Assembly (NCBI GenBank): GCA_036272735.1
Contig: DATAYF010000038.1
Location: forward strand, 1-9,357
Direction: 5' to 3'
Source of the DNA: DATAYF01 sp036272735
Lineage (GTDB): Bacteria; Chloroflexota; Ktedonobacteria; Ktedonobacterales; Ktedonobacteraceae
DNA: 9,357 bases
A model generated the notes under the pieces. That model was given only the letters and a program-made list of their open reading frames with translations. It was not told the DNA's origin and did not search any database. The translations under genes and the position numbers were made by a program. Positions 5,751-9,357 of this stretch are shown one piece after another. How positions within the stretch are numbered: the first letter of the stretch is position 1; every line of letters begins with the position of its first letter.

Positions 5751-7587
5751 ACGCTGCTTGCAAAGCGGGAATTCGCCTGACCAGCGTCTGCTCGATGGCC
5801 TGCCACAACTGGCGATGCATGGCTACATTGCTGTCGCGCTCGGTCGTTACCTCGACCACATGGAGACCAGTACCAGACAAACCCTGCTGTACAGCCGAGC
5901 GGAACTGCTCCCAACTTTCTACGTGCTGGAAGTGACCGCCATACATCTGTACGGCAGGCGCGAAATCCAGGCCGGTAGGCGTGCCAAAAAGTTGCTCAAA
6001 ATGTTCTGGGTGCTGCGTCTGTGACAGGAAGGAAAAAATACCGCCGCCATCATTATTGACCAGCACAATGGTGAGATGCAAACCGTGCAAGCGAGCCGCG
6101 AGCAACCCGTTGAGATCGTGCAAGAACGCGAGATCACCAATCACCAGCACAGCGCGTTCAGATTGCTCCCCAGTAGCGCTAAAGCCCAGAGCACTCGATA
6201 CAACCCCATCGATGCCATTGGCCCCACGATTGCCCACGATCCGCACAGCATGCTCGCTACCCCAAAAGAAGGTATCAAGGTCACGCACCGGCATACTATT
6301 CGAGACATAGAGCGACGACAGCGACAGAGCAGCCAGTTCGGTAAAGACCCGCCCCTCGAACGGCCGTGGAAAATCTTGTAGCGCGGCCTGCAAGGTCTGG
6401 CGCGTCAGGAGGTCGACCTGTAACCAGGTTTGCAACCAGGTGGGAGCTTGCGAGTGAGAGGGCTGACGTTCCGCGAGTGCAGCGAATAGTTGCTGGCAGA
6501 ATACCACGGGATCGGCGTGAATAAGCTCCTCGGCCAGTTGTGTAGGCTCTTGCCAGCCAGATTGCGCATCGACCACAACCTGTCGGCAGACAGCGGCATG
6601 GCGCTGTAGATAGAGCAAGAGCGGCTTCGCCGTGGGCATCCCCCCAAAACGCAACACCAGGCGCGGCACCATCTTGTCGGTAAAAGCATTCAGGCGCAAA
6701 AAGGCATCGTAGCTTGCGAGCACCAACGAACGATCATGCGCGCCACAGCGCAATTGTGACAATGGATCGGCAAGCACAGGATAGTCCAGGCGGCGCGCCA
6801 GTTGGAGTAACGGTTGCGTAATAGCATCGGGCACGCCCGGACCTACGACGATCAAGCCCTGGGGCGTAGTAGCCAGCAGGTCACGCAAGGGGACAAGCTG
6901 AGCAGGTTCGAGCGCGCCCAGGGCAGCATCTTGCACTGCTACATAAGGAGCATTATCAGCACGACCCTCCCAGGCGATGGCATCGCGCTGGGCGGCGGGA
7001 GGCAAGGGCTGATCGGCGATGGGATCAGGCATGAGTGGCTCACGGAAGGGCATGTTCAGGTGCACCGGTCCGGCAGGCACGGCGAGGGTTAAGGCGGAGG
7101 CGCGACAGGCCAATGTGCGGATAGAGCGCAGAGCAGCGTTGGTGGCTTCGGGCAGGGCCACGTCAACAAACCATTTCACGTGCGTACCATACAGACGAAG
7201 CTGGTCGATAGCCTGGGGCGCGCCATTATCGCGTAGCTCGTGCGGACGATCAGCCGTCAGCACCAGCAAGGGGACATGCGTCAACTTTGCCTCCACCACG
7301 GCGGGCAGGAAGTTAGCGGCTGCGGTCCCCGACGTGCACACCAGCGCGACCGGTCGCTGCAAGCGCTTCGCCATACCCAGGGCAAAATAGGCGGCGGAGC
7401 GCTCATCAACGTGCATCCAGACGCGGATAGCAGAATGTGAGGTGAACGTCATCGCCAGCGGAGTTGAACGCGAGCCAGGGCAGATCACAACATTATGGAC
7501 ACCACAACGTGCTAGCTCGTCCACAAACGCCCCAACGTAGGCGTAGGTTGGGTTGCGGTGACGCCAACGCGTAAGCTCCTGTTCCAT
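5749..7587 (-). CDS. menD: SEPHCHC synthase (MenD), thiamine diphosphate-dependent
   Basis: MenD adds a succinyl-semialdehyde unit, from decarboxylated 2-oxoglutarate, to isochorismate. It is a ThDP enzyme active as an oligomer in the cytosol. The 612-residue protein has PGSRSTPLA (37-45), DERSA with the cofactor-activating Glu62, isochorismate-contact arginines expected at Arg435 (SMPVRDLD) and Arg454 (GNRGANGIDG), and the ThDP/Mg motif from GDLAFLHDLNG (484-494) to NNDGGGIF (511-518). The frame is open to an ATG at 7653 inside menF, but ATG 7587 shares one base with the menF stop (TAATG), matches the alignment start of MenD proteins, and has AAGGGGG (7600-7606) upstream, at a rather long 12-base spacing. 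Length is a little above the usual 550-590. Confidence 0.95.
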   Translation of the reverse strand: MEQELTRWRHRNPTYAYVGAFVDELARCGVHNVVICPGSRSTPLAMTFTSHSAIRVWMHVDERSAAYFALGMAKRLQRPVALVCTSGTAAANFLPAVVEAKLTHVPLLVLTADRPHELRDNGAPQAIDQLRLYGTHVKWFVDVALPEATNAALRSIRTLACRASALTLAVPAGPVHLNMPFREPLMPDPIADQPLPPAAQRDAIAWEGRADNAPYVAVQDAALGALEPAQLVPLRDLLATTPQGLIVVGPGVPDAITQPLLQLARRLDYPVLADPLSQLRCGAHDRSLVLASYDAFLRLNAFTDKMVPRLVLRFGGMPTAKPLLLYLQRHAAVCRQVVVDAQSGWQEPTQLAEELIHADPVVFCQQLFAALAERQPSHSQAPTWLQTWLQVDLLTRQTLQAALQDFPRPFEGRVFTELAALSLSSLYVSNSMPVRDLDTFFWGSEHAVRIVGNRGANGIDGVVSSALGFSATGEQSERAVLVIGDLAFLHDLNGLLAARLHGLHLTIVLVNNDGGGIFSFLSQTQHPEHFEQLFGTPTGLDFAPAVQMYGGHFQHVESWEQFRSAVQQGLSGTGLHVVEVTTERDSNVAMHRQLWQAIEQTLVRRIPALQAA

Positions 7588-9110
7588 TAAAACGTTATTC
7601 CCCCTTCGTTTTTGCCAAGCAAACCACGTAGCATCACCTGCATTTTTACGCACGATTCAGCGTACTCACTGGCAGGCTGCGAGTCGGGCACAATACCACC
7701 ACCGCCGAATAACGTTGCCACATTGCCATCAACCAGTCCAGAGCGCAGGGCGACAGCAAACTCTCCATTGCCCAGGCGATCAATCCAACCTACCGGACCA
7801 GCGTACCAGCCACGGTCAAGCTGTTCGTGCTCACGAATGGCCTGCAAGGCAACCTGCGTGGGAAAGCCACCAACAGCAGGCGTCGGGTGTAGGACCTCCA
7901 ACGCTTCCAATACGCAATGACCGGGCCGCAATTCGCCCACGATTGGTGTCTGTAGATGTTGGATATTGCGTATCTGAAGCAGGTGGGGGGCGTCAGCGAT
8001 CCAGACTTTGCTACAGAGATCGGCCAGATTCTCGCGAATAGTCTCGACGACAACCTGGTGCTCATGCTGATTTTTCTGGCTCTGTAACAATGCGGTTCCC
8101 AAACGGCAATCCTCTTCAGGCGTAGCCCCGCGTGGCGCCGAACCAGCCAGGGCCACCGTACGCAACTGTCCATCGTGCCCGTAAACGAGCCGTTCAGGAG
8201 TGGCCCCTATAAAGTAGCGCCGACCTCGTTGAATGGCGAAAACGTAGGCGTTGGTGTAGCTCGTGCGCAGGCGTGCCAGGCTGGCAAGCAGGTCAAAATC
8301 TCCCTCAGTCGCGTGAATTTGTACAGCGCGGGCCAGCACAACCTTTTGATACGCACCCTGCTGCATAGACGTTACAGCCTGCGCCACTATCTGTTCCCAT
8401 ACGTCACGCGCCACAAGCTCGTGCTGGGTGACATCTTGTTCAAAAACGTCAAGCGTAGGCGACCAACTTGCAACAGCATGTAACGCCACCTGTACACGCT
8501 TGAGCAGGTCATTGACTTCGCGCGCGCTGGACGAAACATCACAATCGGGCTGCACCATGCGATTGAGCGTCAGTGTCGTATGTTGCCCGCACGCGTGGAA
8601 CTGCAACGTAGGGAGCACGAGCAAACCATCAGGGAAGCCTTCCCAGAGTTCGGTGCGAGGGGCGAGCGCGTCGAAGGCAAAGCCGCCAAAGAAGAGCGGT
8701 CCGCCAACGGTCTCCGGTATGCCATCAGAGGTGCGAACGACGAGCGCCTCACGTTGCACCTCGCTCCATGCCTGCGTTGCAGAAGTAAAACGCTGAGCAC
8801 CATGCGCCTCAATCTGCGACGTGACGCCCGTGCCAACCAACGCTTTCTGCTGCGCTGGCTGCTCCCAAAAAAAACTCTCTCCAAGCTGTAGCTGTTGAAA
8901 AGCATGCAACGCGGAGAGGGCATCAAAGGCGTCAAGCGGCAACACCAGGCTGATCAGAACTGACCGTCCAAGCTGTGCGGCACGCTCGGAGGCGGTGCGG
9001 AGCGTAGTTTGTAGCAATTGTTGATCAATAGCAATATGGAGCGAACCAGCTTTTCGGTAGACATTCGGTGTATTAGAGAAAATGGTATTATAAACGTTCC
9101 TTTGTTTCAT
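7587..9110 (-). CDS. menF: Isochorismate synthase (MenF)
   Basis: MenF isomerises chorismate to isochorismate with Mg2+, the committed step toward menaquinone. The 507-residue protein has a variable N-terminal half and a C-terminal chorismate-binding domain. Key motifs are the general-base lysine Lys256 in QKVVLAR, GATPERL (302-308), LAGSAPRG (321-328), KNQHEHQ (346-352), LHPTPAVGG (407-415), DRGWYAGPVGW (432-442) and GGGGIVPDSQPASEYAE (469-485). The same fold makes anthranilate, aminodeoxychorismate and salicylate; the Lys base and the men neighbours support isochorismate synthase for menaquinone rather than for a siderophore. ATG 9110 has GAGGAT (9116-9121) five bases before it. It is the first gene of the operon, and its start overlaps a leader mini-ORF (ATGA). 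Confidence 0.94.
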   Translation of the reverse strand: MKQRNVYNTIFSNTPNVYRKAGSLHIAIDQQLLQTTLRTASERAAQLGRSVLISLVLPLDAFDALSALHAFQQLQLGESFFWEQPAQQKALVGTGVTSQIEAHGAQRFTSATQAWSEVQREALVVRTSDGIPETVGGPLFFGGFAFDALAPRTELWEGFPDGLLVLPTLQFHACGQHTTLTLNRMVQPDCDVSSSAREVNDLLKRVQVALHAVASWSPTLDVFEQDVTQHELVARDVWEQIVAQAVTSMQQGAYQKVVLARAVQIHATEGDFDLLASLARLRTSYTNAYVFAIQRGRRYFIGATPERLVYGHDGQLRTVALAGSAPRGATPEEDCRLGTALLQSQKNQHEHQVVVETIRENLADLCSKVWIADAPHLLQIRNIQHLQTPIVGELRPGHCVLEALEVLHPTPAVGGFPTQVALQAIREHEQLDRGWYAGPVGWIDRLGNGEFAVALRSGLVDGNVATLFGGGGIVPDSQPASEYAESCVKMQVMLRGLLGKNEGGITF

Positions 9111-9167
9111 AGGATATCCTCGATCATCCTTGAATATTCTTCCTCATTTCCGTTTCTTGTTCCTCAT
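9107..9167 (-). promoter_or_regulatory. men leader with three chained mini-ORFs
   Basis: Read on the minus strand, ATGs at 9167, 9147 and 9127 open frames of 7, 7 and 6 codons: MRNKKRK (9167-9144), MRKNIQG (9147-9124) and MIEDIL (9127-9107). Each stop TGA overlaps the next ATG as ATGA, and the last overlaps the menF start at 9110. This is what coupled translation would look like, but only GAGGAA/GAGGAT-type sites precede the later starts, and the first has only a weak ACGGAA. The pattern is a direct reading of the sequence; a regulatory role is inference. Confidence 0.35.
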
Positions 9168-9179
9168 TTCCGTTTCTTG
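9140..9179. repeat. Perfect 20-bp tandem repeat in the men leader
   Basis: TTCCTCATTTCCGTTTCTTG occurs twice with no gap, at 9140-9159 and 9160-9179. On the transcribed strand each copy reads CAAGAAACGGAAATGAGGAA: purine-rich, with an ATG and a GAGGAA ribosome-binding-like stretch. It lies between the predicted transcription start and menF. The absence of any mismatch suggests a recent duplication or selection. Confidence 0.9.
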
Positions 9180-9190
9180 ACGCTTCTGAG

Positions 9191-9219
9191 AGAATAGACC
9201 ACAGAGAGGACATTTCCAA
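9191..9219 (-). promoter_or_regulatory. Probable sigma-70-type promoter of the men operon
   Basis: On the minus strand a -35 TTGGAA (9214-9219) and a -10 TATTCT (9191-9196) are separated by exactly 17 bases. Transcription would begin near 9184 and leave a leader of roughly 75 bases before menF, containing the 20-bp repeat. The -35 matches consensus at four of six positions and the -10 at four of six. No second promoter was seen for the operon. Confidence 0.5.
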
Positions 9220-9239
9220 CTAAATAGTGTTTATGGGTT

Positions 9240-9261
9240 CCGTGATAAGCCAGTCTCACGG
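9240..9261. promoter_or_regulatory. Inverted repeat upstream of the men promoter
   Basis: CCGTGA (9240-9245) and TCACGG (9256-9261) form perfect 6-bp arms around ten bases. The dyad centre is near -67 from the predicted start, a usual place for an activator site. The GTGA/TCAC half-sites recall CRP/FNR sites, but the spacer is ten rather than six. The rest of 9220-9357 holds one more hairpin (AGAGAAG 9283-9289 with CTTCTCT 9295-9301, loop of five) and no gene I can identify. Confidence 0.3.
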
Positions 9262-9357
9262 GTAAAAGCACTACTGCAATCAAGAGAAGTTGACCTTCTC
9301 TGTCGCCCTCTCCAAGTAGTCCCTGACGTGGTTCGCCGCAAAGGAATAGAGGATTGG

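Noticed and set aside
5738..5914. N-terminal extension of the menH frame to 5914
   Set aside because: It overlaps 165 bases of menD, reads as low-quality sequence with no fold, and ATG 5737 has a good ribosome binding site.
7588..7653. N-terminal extension of the menD frame to 7653
   Set aside because: It overlaps menF, and ATG 7587 gives the TAATG junction seen elsewhere in the operon and the usual MenD N-terminus.
9283..9301. 7-bp hairpin AGAGAAG/CTTCTCT as a terminator of an upstream gene
   Set aside because: No T-run on either strand and no upstream gene identified.
9190..9357. Plus-strand frame open from 9190 to the right edge; minus-strand frames also open from the edge
   Set aside because: No credible start codon or recognisable motif, and the plus frame runs through the men promoter. 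The edge is too close to judge whether a gene lies beyond it.

Overview
This window carries a complete early menaquinone (vitamin K2) pathway operon on the minus strand, flanked on the left by a small Nudix hydrolase gene and the right end of an IS200/IS605-type (TnpB) transposon. From right to left the operon reads menF-menD-menH-menB-menC-menE, the same order as in Escherichia coli. Together the six enzymes take chorismate to isochorismate (MenF), SEPHCHC (MenD), SHCHC (MenH), o-succinylbenzoate (MenC), OSB-CoA (MenE) and 1,4-dihydroxy-2-naphthoyl-CoA (MenB). The later thioesterase, prenyltransferase (MenA) and methyltransferase (MenG/UbiE) genes are not in the window.

The organism is a bacterium that uses menaquinone. 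The moderately GC-rich coding sequence, A/G-rich Shine-Dalgarno sites and style of TnpB remind me of Chloroflexota, class Ktedonobacteria. That placement is from memory and could not be tested here.

Layout. 1-~575: 3' part of a tnpB gene ending in a stop-codon hairpin typical of IS605-type right ends, probably overlapping the 3' part of an omega-RNA. 576-803: intergenic, with a TTGACA promoter candidate, a possible 29-codon small ORF (705-794) and several inverted repeats. 804-1319: Nudix hydrolase, plus strand. 1337-9110: the six men genes, minus strand, tightly packed. Three of the five junctions are one-base TAATG/TAGTG overlaps, the others are gaps of 11 and 41 bases. 9111-9357: the men promoter and leader, then sequence I cannot assign.

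Four things stand out. (1) The sequence just past the tnpB right-end hairpin, where a TnpB guide would lie, matches a site inside the neighbouring Nudix gene at 18 of 19 bases. (2) The men leader holds a perfect 20-bp tandem repeat that builds three tiny ORFs, each overlapping the next by ATGA and the last overlapping the menF start. (3) The small ORF before the Nudix gene ends on the Nudix ribosome binding site and contains a hairpin just before it. (4) MenB carries the Gly signature of bicarbonate-dependent (type I) enzymes.
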